A stretch of 64,000 nt of DNA from the NCBI GenBank assembly GCA_028712895.1, contig JAQTPL010000003.1:17332-81331 (forward strand), written 5' to 3'. Below the pieces are notes generated by a model, which ran no database searches, was not told where the DNA came from, and worked only from the letters and a program-made list of their open reading frames with translations. Position numbers and translations under genes: made by a program. The DNA comes from a bacterium (GTDB taxonomy: Bacteria; CAYTYR01; UBA6262). Below, one piece after another: positions 39,115 through 47,725 of this stretch (positions are counted from its first letter, which is position 1; each line of letters opens with the position of its first letter).

Positions 39115-41058
39115 ATGTATAATTGGTACTTACCTACTACAATTATAGCGGCAATATCTTGTATCCTTATTGGAGTCTTCGTATATTTAAATAATAAAAG
39201 GAAATTAATCAATAAATATTTTTTCCTGCTAAATATAAGTATTGCTATTTGGGCTATCGAAGATTTATTGGCTTATTCTAGCCTTGGCTTGTTGTGGAGC
39301 AGGATTTGTTACATGGGAGGTTCTTTTATCCCTTCCTTTTTTTTAGCATTAACTTACTCCTTAATAAAAACTGAGAAGGAACAACAGTCTAAAAGAATAT
39401 TAAATATTGCTTATATAGCATCAACTATTTTTTTAATACTTTCTCTAAGTCCCTTCATTGTAAAAAGCTTACCCGCTACAAACCAATATAATGAAGTCCC
39501 GGGAATTCTTTATCCTGTATTAGTCTTGTTCTTTGTTCTGTGCTTAGGTTATAGCCTATACCTTTTAATACGAGCCTTTATTAAAACTAAAGGCCTTATA
39601 CATCAGCAATTAAAATATGTATTTATAGCTATAGCCGTAGGATTAGTTGCTGTAGTAATCTTTTTCCTTTCTTTAATAAATTCTCATGTTCCTCCTATCC
39701 ATTATATTGTTGAAACACTTTATGTATTATTTTTTGCCTATGCCATCCTTCGTTATCAATTAATGGATATAAATATAATTATTAAAAAAACAGCTGTCTA
39801 TACTATTCTAAGTACTTCTATAATTGGTATATATATAGCCACCATATTAGTATTTGAATCTCTTTTTCATAACTTAACCGGCATTACCTCGCTAACAATA
39901 AGAATAGTTGCCGGTTTCTTAATCACCGCTACCTTCCAGCCTTTGCGTAGCCGGATCGAGATCATTATCGATAAATTATTTTTCCGGGGCAAGCTTGATT
40001 ATCAAGAGGCGATCTCCGAATTCACCCGCTCATTGGTCACTGTTCTGGACTTACGGGAATTATTAAATTTAATTGTTTCTATGTCAGGTTTATTGAATAC
40101 CAGGCAAGTTGTGATATTTTTATTTGATGAAACTTCTGCTCAATATAAAATAAGAGCTTCAACCGGGCTGGATCGAATAGCAAAAGAAATAGCCTTCAAC
40201 ACGGAAAGTGACCTGGTTAAATTATTAACCACTACCAGGAAAGTCGCTCTAAGGAGTACTATAGACAGCTCCCCTGCTTATAGCGGCTATACTATATTAC
40301 GGACTGAACTAGATTCACTGCAAGCAGTGATCGCGATCCCGATCTTGGTTAAAGATATGTTGAAAGGTATTTTATTACTCGGAGAGAAATTATCAGAAGA
40401 ACCTTATAGTAAGGAAGATATTAATATGCTGACGACTCTGGCTGATGAAGCAAGTATCGCCATTGATAACGCGCAATTGTACGAAGAGCAGAAAAGGACT
40501 TATCTGGAAACCGTACAAGCTCTCGCCCAGGCGATCGAAGCCAGTGATGAATATACCCGCGGCCATTCTGACCGGGTTACAAAATTCGCTATTCAAATTG
40601 CCCGGCAGCTTCAACTTGGACGGACATTTATTGATACTTTGAAAATTGCCTGCATTTTGCATGATGTCGGCAAGATCGGCATCATCAAAGAGGTATTAAA
40701 CAAACCAGGTAAATTAAATGACGCGGAATTCGATATAATTAAAATGCATCCAGTGCTAGGAGAACAGATAATAGCGCCTGTGGCATTTTTAGCACCGATC
40801 AAGCCGATCGTCAGGCACCATCATGAACGTTTTGACGGACGTGGCTATCCTGACGGACTCAAAGGAGAAATTATCCCCTATTTATCCAGGATAATTGCAG
40901 TTGCTGATACTTATGACGCCATGACCAGTGAACGCCCCTACCGTCCGGCACTTAGCACTGAAATTGCTTTAGCGGAAATAAGAAAATGCTCCGGGACACA
41001 ATTCGACCCGGAGGTGGTAAAAGCCTTCCTGGAAATACACCCGACATTACAATTGTAA
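39115..41058 (+). CDS. Membrane sensor - GAF - HD-GYP c-di-GMP phosphodiesterase (paralogue of 35108-37066)
   Basis: ACILHDVGKIGIIKEVLNKPG; HHERFDGRGYPDGL; GAF LADEASIAIDNAQLY. Confidence 0.92.
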   Translation: MYNWYLPTTIIAAISCILIGVFVYLNNKRKLINKYFFLLNISIAIWAIEDLLAYSSLGLLWSRICYMGGSFIPSFFLALTYSLIKTEKEQQSKRILNIAYIASTIFLILSLSPFIVKSLPATNQYNEVPGILYPVLVLFFVLCLGYSLYLLIRAFIKTKGLIHQQLKYVFIAIAVGLVAVVIFFLSLINSHVPPIHYIVETLYVLFFAYAILRYQLMDINIIIKKTAVYTILSTSIIGIYIATILVFESLFHNLTGITSLTIRIVAGFLITATFQPLRSRIEIIIDKLFFRGKLDYQEAISEFTRSLVTVLDLRELLNLIVSMSGLLNTRQVVIFLFDETSAQYKIRASTGLDRIAKEIAFNTESDLVKLLTTTRKVALRSTIDSSPAYSGYTILRTELDSLQAVIAIPILVKDMLKGILLLGEKLSEEPYSKEDINMLTTLADEASIAIDNAQLYEEQKRTYLETVQALAQAIEASDEYTRGHSDRVTKFAIQIARQLQLGRTFIDTLKIACILHDVGKIGIIKEVLNKPGKLNDAEFDIIKMHPVLGEQIIAPVAFLAPIKPIVRHHHERFDGRGYPDGLKGEIIPYLSRIIAVADTYDAMTSERPYRPALSTEIALAEIRKCSGTQFDPEVVKAFLEIHPTLQL

Positions 41059-42054
41059 ATTAGGCTCAGCTTTGAAAGTCAGCATTTTCTGATGGTATTT
41101 TAATTTCTTTTTTCTAAACCGGTAATAGGCTGCACACCCGATCATAGCCGCGTTATCAGTGCATAGTATGGGACTGGGATAATATAATTTTATCCCGGTC
41201 TTTTCTATTTTTGCGGCAAAAAGGCTGCGGAGCGCTGAATTCGCTGCCACTCCGCCGGCGAGGACTATCTTCTTCATTTTTAGTTTTTGCGCCGTCTGGA
41301 TCGTCTTATTAACTAAAACCTCTATCACTGATTGTTGGAAAGAGGCGACGATATCTTTAGTACGCGGATGGCGGACGGCGGATGGCAGTTTGGAAACATA
41401 ATTAACAACGGCGGTTTTCAAACCGGAGAAACTGAAATCATAGGTGCCAGGCAAATACGGCCGGGGGAATTTTACAAAATACGGATCCCCTTGTTTTGCT
41501 AACCGGTCTATGACCGGGCCGCCAGGATAGCCAAGATCAAGTAATTTAGCCACTTTATCATAAGCCTCGCCGACCGCATCATCCCTGGTACGGCCTAATA
41601 TCCGATAATGAGCCAGATCGCGCTGGATGATCAATTCGGTATGGCCGCCGGAAATAACTAAAGCCAGAAATGGTGGTTTGAGCTGATGCTCGATGAAATT
41701 GGCATAGATATGTCCTTCAATATGATTCACCGGCAATAAGGGCAACCGGTAGATCAAGGCTAATGTTTTGGCCGCCATTATACCAGCCAGCAATGAACCG
41801 ACCAGGCCTGGCCCTTGCGTCACGGCCAGGGCATCAATATCCGTCATCCGCAGATGCGCTTTTTTCAGGGCTGCGGCAATAACGAAATTAATATTCTCCA
41901 GATGATGCCGTGATGCCAGCTCCGGCACTACCCCGCCATATTTGGAATGGATCTCGATCTGGGAGGAAATAACATTAGAAAGGATGCTTCTGCCGTTCTG
42001 TATTACGCCGGCACTGGTATCATCACAGGAAGTCTCAATAGCAAGAATGTTCAT
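41047..42054 (-). CDS. tsaD: tRNA N6-adenosine threonylcarbamoyltransferase TsaD
   Basis: MNILAIETSCDDTSAGVI; VTQGPGLVGSLLAGIMAAKTLA; NHIEGHIYANF; FSFSGLKTAV. Confidence 0.97.
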   Translation of the reverse strand: MNILAIETSCDDTSAGVIQNGRSILSNVISSQIEIHSKYGGVVPELASRHHLENINFVIAAALKKAHLRMTDIDALAVTQGPGLVGSLLAGIMAAKTLALIYRLPLLPVNHIEGHIYANFIEHQLKPPFLALVISGGHTELIIQRDLAHYRILGRTRDDAVGEAYDKVAKLLDLGYPGGPVIDRLAKQGDPYFVKFPRPYLPGTYDFSFSGLKTAVVNYVSKLPSAVRHPRTKDIVASFQQSVIEVLVNKTIQTAQKLKMKKIVLAGGVAANSALRSLFAAKIEKTGIKLYYPSPILCTDNAAMIGCAAYYRFRKKKLKYHQKMLTFKAEPNLQL

Positions 42055-42071
42055 AAAATCCTTTAAAAGAA

Positions 42072-42162
42072 GTCCCGGGTCTCGGGTCCATCGAGTCCGC
42101 GGGTCATGGTTAAAAAGATTTATCCAGATTCGAAGACTCGCGACTCGTGACTCGCAGACTGG
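42072..42162. repeat. Degenerate word repeat with inverted arms (family A, copy 2)
   Basis: gtcccgggtctcgggtccatcgagtccgcgggtcatgg - loop - ccagattcgaagactcgcgactcgtgactcgcagact. Confidence 0.75.
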
Positions 42163-42164
42163 AT

Positions 42165-43265
42165 TTATTCTACTAACTGCGATACCGGCACGATAGCTAT
42201 ACCTAATTTCCTAAATTCAGGAAGTTTTTCCTGCAGGGCCAGTATGGTTTCTTTCCGTTGGCAATGACCGATCGCCACCACCTGACCGTTCTTCATAGCT
42301 ATTTTTGCCACCAGATCAAGCTGCTTTTTAATATAATCCAGATCATTCTCATTATCTAAAAAAACCTGGTTATAGGCTGTTTTTAAACCGATTTTCTTAG
42401 CTGTTTGATAAGCTACTGACTTAGCGCTGGTACGGCTATCGACAAAAAGCAACTTTTGCTCTTTCAGGATATTCATGATCTCTTGCATTTTAGGTCCATT
42501 CTCAGTTAGTTTTGAGCCCATATGATTATTGACACCATTGGCAAACGGAACATCGCTAATGTTCTTGAGCAGCATAGCTTTAACTTCCGTTGCGGTCATT
42601 GTCAGCAAAATAGCCCGTTTGCCGGGATTGTCTTTAGGATAACCCAAAGGCTCCATAGGTTGATGCAGGAACACTTCATATCCTGCTTTAGTCACTTGTT
42701 CAGCTATAGCCTTGCTATAACGCTCCCCTGGTAAGACAGCAAAGGTCAATGGTTCATGCAAAGACATTAATTGGGTAGCTACCTTCAGATCATAACCCAG
42801 GTCATCAATTATGATCGCCGCCCGGTATTTAGGCGCAGCAGATTTGCGGCGCAATACCAGTATCTCCATGACAATATTTTTTACCCCGGCCTTCAGGTTC
42901 AGTATACTTTCAGCAGGATCCAGTGTCAATGATATGACCCTGGCTCCTTGGTCTTCAATAACTTCTTCTAAAGCTTTGCCAGCCTCTTTTAAGTCGATAG
43001 TCTCCGCTAACCTGATCTCCTTGGTAGTCTGGATCCAGGTAATTTTACCCAGTTCTTTTTCTTCTTTAAAAACCTTAATAATATTTAAGTTACTGGCTCC
43101 ATAGGATACCAGCACCTGGTCGATCGCCTGATCCACCTTATTGCTGATCCCGTCATAATCCACAACTGGGGGATTGATATACGTCAGGTAAACGTAATAA
43201 ACTCCCAATCCCAGAATAGACAGGATGATCAGCGCTCTTAAAAAAGCTTTGGCTTTTTTCTTCAC
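42165..43265 (-). CDS. Divergent polysaccharide deacetylase family protein (PF04748-like)
   Basis: AAIIIDDLGYDLKVATQLMSLHEPLTFAVLPG; NGVNNHMGSKLTE; FVDSRTSAKSVA. Confidence 0.88.
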   Translation of the reverse strand: MKKKAKAFLRALIILSILGLGVYYVYLTYINPPVVDYDGISNKVDQAIDQVLVSYGASNLNIIKVFKEEKELGKITWIQTTKEIRLAETIDLKEAGKALEEVIEDQGARVISLTLDPAESILNLKAGVKNIVMEILVLRRKSAAPKYRAAIIIDDLGYDLKVATQLMSLHEPLTFAVLPGERYSKAIAEQVTKAGYEVFLHQPMEPLGYPKDNPGKRAILLTMTATEVKAMLLKNISDVPFANGVNNHMGSKLTENGPKMQEIMNILKEQKLLFVDSRTSAKSVAYQTAKKIGLKTAYNQVFLDNENDLDYIKKQLDLVAKIAMKNGQVVAIGHCQRKETILALQEKLPEFRKLGIAIVPVSQLVE

Positions 43266-44485
43266 TATTTACCTTTTTTCGCGGTGTTAGGATCTTTCAC
43301 TGGTTGTAATAATTCTATAGCCTTTTCCAAAATAAGATCTTTAACCGGTTTCTCCCCGGCTTTCAGCGGGATCCCTTCATGCTGCATCATGAGCTTGACT
43401 TCATCTTCGCGGGGTATTTCCACAATTATATCCGGAGTGACACCGATCTCGTGGATCGAACGCCCGCTGGGCAGGTAATACTTGGCCGTAGTCAAACGCA
43501 GACCGCTGCCATCGCTCATCGGCATTACGGTCTGAACACTTCCTTTGCCAAAAGTCTTAGCGCCCAATATCCTGCCGCGTTTATAATCCTGGACTACGCC
43601 GGATAATATTTCGCTGGCACTGGCACTGCCCTTATTGACGAGGATCACCATTGGCCATTTTTTATGTTTCGCGTCCTTATCAGCAATAAACTGCTGGTTC
43701 ATCTTAGTATCACGGCCCCGGATCGAAAGCAGGAGCTTGTTATCGCCGATAAATTGCTTACAGACTTCGATACAGGTATTGAGCAATCCGCCGGGATTAT
43801 TGCGGAGGTCCAGTATCAGTTTTTCAGCGTTTTGTTTTTCCAGCGCGGTGAGTGCTTTATCCAAGTCCAAAGCGGTTTTTTCGGTAAATTCATTGATCTT
43901 GATATATCCCAGTTTTTCATTGAGCATCTTATATTTTACGCTTTCGATCTTAATCATATCCCGGACAATGGTAAATTCAAGCAGGTCCTTGGCACCTTCC
44001 CGGTAAATAGTAATACTGACTTTGGTCCCTTTAGCGCCGCGCAGCCGCTTGACTGATTCCAGCAAGCTCAATCCCTTAGTTTCTTTGCCGTCAATTTTGG
44101 TGATACGGTCACCGGGCAGAACACCCTGCTTGTAAGCCGGAGTTCCTTCTATCGGCGCCACCACGGTGAGAATTTCATCCTTGATCTCGATCCTGAGACC
44201 TAAGCCGCCAAACTCACCTTCAGTTTCCACTTTGGTTTCATTATACATATCCGGTTCCATAAACTGCGAATATGGATCAAGTGACCTGGCCATCCCGCTT
44301 AAAGCGCCATAGATCAGCTTCTTGGGATCGACTTCCTCCACATAATTACTCTGGATCCGCTCCAGTCCTTCGCTAAATAGCTTTAGCTCGTCATACATTT
44401 TAGTGGTAGTACCGGTAAAGCTGACCATGCCAAATACGACAATGAATAAAACCATGAAGATGTATCTTTTGCTCAAGTTACGCAT
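43265..44485 (-). CDS. S41-family C-terminal processing peptidase
   Basis: PDZ GGLGLRIE...GTPAYKQGVLPGDRITKIDGKE; LRNNPGGLLN; GSASASEILSGVVQDYKRGRILGAKTFGKGSVQT. Confidence 0.95.
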   Translation of the reverse strand: MRNLSKRYIFMVLFIVVFGMVSFTGTTTKMYDELKLFSEGLERIQSNYVEEVDPKKLIYGALSGMARSLDPYSQFMEPDMYNETKVETEGEFGGLGLRIEIKDEILTVVAPIEGTPAYKQGVLPGDRITKIDGKETKGLSLLESVKRLRGAKGTKVSITIYREGAKDLLEFTIVRDMIKIESVKYKMLNEKLGYIKINEFTEKTALDLDKALTALEKQNAEKLILDLRNNPGGLLNTCIEVCKQFIGDNKLLLSIRGRDTKMNQQFIADKDAKHKKWPMVILVNKGSASASEILSGVVQDYKRGRILGAKTFGKGSVQTVMPMSDGSGLRLTTAKYYLPSGRSIHEIGVTPDIIVEIPREDEVKLMMQHEGIPLKAGEKPVKDLILEKAIELLQPVKDPNTAKKGK

Positions 44486-44504
44486 TTCTCCTCCCGGTAA
44501 AGCA

Positions 44505-44588
44505 GTTTTGAATTTTGAATTATGAGTTTTGAATTATGGTAAAAGTTCTTTACCTAAACTCAAAACTTAAAACTTATAACTTAAAACT
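44505..44588. repeat. Intergenic word repeat with inverted arms (family C, copy 1)
   Basis: gttttgaattttgaattatgagttttgaattatgg...cctaaactcaaaacttaaaacttataacttaaaac. Confidence 0.6.
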
Positions 44589-44592
44589 ATTT

Positions 44593-45801
44593 TCATTTTA
44601 GCCACAAAAGTGGGTCTTCAGGCTTACCGTTCTGCCTGACTTCAAAATAGACATTAGCACTGCCATTGCGGCTGTTCTTCCCATAACCAGTGTCCCCAAT
44701 AGCCTGCCCTTTGATCACGATGGCCCCTTCTTTGACCAAGACTTTGCTCAGATGGGCATAGACAGTGTAGAAATCATCATCATGGTCAACAATGACCATT
44801 TGGCCATATCCTTTAAACTCTCCAGCGTATAATATTTTCCCTTTTTCAATGACCGAGACCGGGGTCCCTTCATCGGCCTTGATCTCGATCCCGTTATTGA
44901 CCACGATGGTATTCAAGGTAGCATGCTTTTGCTTGCCAAATTTACTGACCACATTACCTTTGGCCGGCCAGTCATACGAACCTTTTTTAGCGGCTTGGAT
45001 CTTTTGCCGCTGTTTAATTTTCTGTTTTTCCAGTTTACTGATCCGGGAGCGGAATTTATCCACCAGGTTCTGCAGGTCAACAGCTTCTTTCTTTAATTGG
45101 GAGATCTCGTCATCAGTATTCCGCCGTTGCTTCTTTACCTTGGATAATAATTCGTTTTTCAGGGTTTTCTGCTTAACCGCTACTTCTTCCTGTCCTTTGA
45201 CCTGGGCTTGCAGCACTTCCAGTTGTTTTTCCTGCGTTTCCAGCTCTTTTTTGATCGCGCTGATCTCTGCTTCCTGCCCTTTTAATTGCTGGAATAATTT
45301 TAAGTTTTTCTGGGTAATGATTTTCAGGTATTTTTCGCTTTTTACCAACTGATCATAGGGAACATTGGCCAGCACTGCCGGCACGTACCCCAAGCTGCTT
45401 TGCTGGTATTTGTAAAGTACCCGCAGATGCTTGCTGAGCAGTTTGCGGGTCTGGTCAGCCGCGACCCGTTTTTCTACAATCTTAGCCTGGGTAGCATTTA
45501 TTTTTTGCTGGGTTTGCGCGATCTTCTTATTTAAACGATTTATTTCGCCTTGGATCTTGGCCAGTTCCCGGTTGATCCGCCGCAGTTCCGCAGTGATATC
45601 AATTTCCTGCCCTTTCAGCTTTTCTGAGTAAACGCTCTTTTCTTTTATCTTATTTTTGATCTCAGCGAGATTTTTATTATTCTCCTGTACTTCTTTCTTG
45701 GCCTTGTTAAGGCTGGCATCAATACCGGCCGCGGCACCAATCCTGCCCGTAAAAGTAAATATGAGCATTACACTGCCTAAAAAGAATACTTTATTTTTCA
45801 T
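44593..45801 (-). CDS. EnvC-like murein hydrolase activator / M23 peptidase domain protein
   Basis: Long coiled coil; C-terminal GIEIKADEGTPVSVIEKGKILYAGEFKGYGQMVIVDHDDDFYTVYAHLS. Confidence 0.9.
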   Translation of the reverse strand: MKNKVFFLGSVMLIFTFTGRIGAAAGIDASLNKAKKEVQENNKNLAEIKNKIKEKSVYSEKLKGQEIDITAELRRINRELAKIQGEINRLNKKIAQTQQKINATQAKIVEKRVAADQTRKLLSKHLRVLYKYQQSSLGYVPAVLANVPYDQLVKSEKYLKIITQKNLKLFQQLKGQEAEISAIKKELETQEKQLEVLQAQVKGQEEVAVKQKTLKNELLSKVKKQRRNTDDEISQLKKEAVDLQNLVDKFRSRISKLEKQKIKQRQKIQAAKKGSYDWPAKGNVVSKFGKQKHATLNTIVVNNGIEIKADEGTPVSVIEKGKILYAGEFKGYGQMVIVDHDDDFYTVYAHLSKVLVKEGAIVIKGQAIGDTGYGKNSRNGSANVYFEVRQNGKPEDPLLWLK

Positions 45802-45813
45802 GGGCCCTTATCT

Positions 45814-46566
45814 TTAGTTTGTGACTTTGGGATGTCTTGTGGCCGCAGCCAGGCTGACAGCCTGCAGGATCAGGCACCAGAGAGCAAAATACAAGCTTTG
45901 TTCCAGACTAAAAAAGGCAAACCGGCCAATTTTAGCAATAGTAAGCTTAAACAAACCCAGGAGAAACACATAAGCCCCGGCATTGCTGGCCAGGTACAGC
46001 CATAAACTCTCGTTCAGTATTTTCCCCCGGGCTAAAGACGTGGCCGTAGCCAGGTCAAAACTATAGACATAGAATAAGAGCAGGAAACAACACAGGAAAA
46101 TAATGCCACCCACAATATTCCTGGCCTGAAAAAGATTGGCGATGATGCCCTGGACCTTGGCAGCTTCCTGTTCCCCGAATTTAATTTCGTCAATGCCCGG
46201 CATTTCCTTGATCCGGGCCACCAGCGGCCGCACCCTGGCCAATTGAGAGTTATTGACTTTGATGGTAAAAGAGCCGGGTAAAGGATTTTCCCCTACCACC
46301 TGCACTTGCTGGGCAATAGCCGCATCCAAAGAAAAATCAGCCAGCGCTTGGTCTGGTGAAATATAATCAACGCTTTCGACATTGGCCAGGACTTTTACCT
46401 GTTCCAGTAACGACGCAACCTGCTGGGCCGGAAAATCAGTTTTAAGGAATACTACGACTGACAGTTTTTTTTCCAGCCGGCCAATAAGGCTGTTCAGATT
46501 AGCTGCTCCCAACAGGAATAAACCAATAATAATAAAAACCAAACCAGTAATCCATTTATTGAACAT
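45814..46566 (-). CDS. ftsX: FtsX-like cell-division permease
   Basis: LEKKLSVVVFLKTDFPAQQVASLLEQVKVLANVESVDYISPDQALADF; PLPGSFTIKV; adjacent to envC-like gene. Confidence 0.8.
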   Translation of the reverse strand: MFNKWITGLVFIIIGLFLLGAANLNSLIGRLEKKLSVVVFLKTDFPAQQVASLLEQVKVLANVESVDYISPDQALADFSLDAAIAQQVQVVGENPLPGSFTIKVNNSQLARVRPLVARIKEMPGIDEIKFGEQEAAKVQGIIANLFQARNIVGGIIFLCCFLLLFYVYSFDLATATSLARGKILNESLWLYLASNAGAYVFLLGLFKLTIAKIGRFAFFSLEQSLYFALWCLILQAVSLAAATRHPKVTN

Positions 46567-46581
46567 GTTAGCTCCAAATTC

Positions 46582-46669
46582 AGTGTCAAAGTGTCAGAGT
46601 GTCAAGGGGTCAAAGATTTTCCGATGACCCTTTTTAGTTTTTAGTGACCCTCTTTTTTGATACTTTTCA
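46582..46669. repeat. Word repeat GTGTCAAAG / TGACCCT with inverted arms
   Basis: gtgtcaaagtgtcagagtgtcaaggggtcaaag...tgaccctttttagtttttagtgaccctc. Confidence 0.6.
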
Positions 46670-47725
46670 TTGACCCTGTTCTTTTATCAGATTCATCGCC
46701 AGCCGTGCGTTCTCCCTGGCGTACTCTTGTAATTTTAACAGCACTGCATTTTGTTCGGTGGCTATGTTTTTCTGTCGGACTACCAGATCTTCCAGTTTTT
46801 GAACTATTTTATCACTGGTTACAGCTTGTTGTCCGAACAAGCGTAAGAAGCTATCGATCTTAGGGTCGTAATTAATTCCCAGCATCGGCTTCCCGTAAAC
46901 CGCAGCCAGGATCAAGGCATGCAGCCGCATAGAAATGAGGATATCCACGTTTTCATAAAAAGTAAAAATATCCTCCAGGGTGTCCCAATTCTTAAGGTCT
47001 ACTTTTCCTTTCATGCTTTCTTTAATGGCCCGGCTTAAGTTCACGTCATTAGGATCCTGGAAGGGAAGCAGCAGGATCCGGGCATTATAGGTATTTTTGA
47101 CGCTGTTCAATATCTCGCACCAGCGGGGGACAGACCGCAGCTTATCCTGGTCCTGCCGCAAGACTACCCCGATGCATAAGGGATGCTTCGCAACAGGATT
47201 GCAATTCTTCAACGTTATTCCCAGTACCGGGTCGGCAGTTATTTTGATCATAGTTTCCGGTACACGCAATTCCCGTAGTAATTGCAGGGACTTGTCTTCG
47301 CGCAGGGTGATTAAATCCATCTTGCCGATCCAGGCGTTCACCAGGAAGCGGGAAAGCCCCTTGTGCAAAGGACCGATGCCTTGGGCATAGAGCATAACTT
47401 TTTTGCGGAATATTTTCTTGGCAATGATCCCCCACCCCAGGTAATACAAAACGCTGCCCTGGCCGGTAGTATCCTGCAAGAGCCCTCCGCCGCCGCTGAT
47501 AAATAACCGGCACTGACGTAAAGCTTTAAAAATGCCAAAGACGTTTTTTCTTGATACTGCTTCGATCGCAGGGTGCAAATTGACCGTGCGCCAGGGATTG
47601 CTGCTGATCACCGTGATATCCAAAGCCGGATCAAGGCTCCGGAGATGTTCAATAATAGCTTTTAAGATAAGCTCGTCACCAAGGTTATCATAACCATAAT
47701 AACCGGAAATCAGAACTTTAGACAA
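46667..47725 (-). CDS. csaB: Polysaccharide pyruvyl transferase CsaB-like
   Basis: KVLISGYYGYDNLGDELILKAII; LFISGGGGLLQDTTGQGSVLYYL; DILISMRLHALILAAVYGKPMLGINYDPK. Confidence 0.92.
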   Translation of the reverse strand: MSKVLISGYYGYDNLGDELILKAIIEHLRSLDPALDITVISSNPWRTVNLHPAIEAVSRKNVFGIFKALRQCRLFISGGGGLLQDTTGQGSVLYYLGWGIIAKKIFRKKVMLYAQGIGPLHKGLSRFLVNAWIGKMDLITLREDKSLQLLRELRVPETMIKITADPVLGITLKNCNPVAKHPLCIGVVLRQDQDKLRSVPRWCEILNSVKNTYNARILLLPFQDPNDVNLSRAIKESMKGKVDLKNWDTLEDIFTFYENVDILISMRLHALILAAVYGKPMLGINYDPKIDSFLRLFGQQAVTSDKIVQKLEDLVVRQKNIATEQNAVLLKLQEYARENARLAMNLIKEQGQ

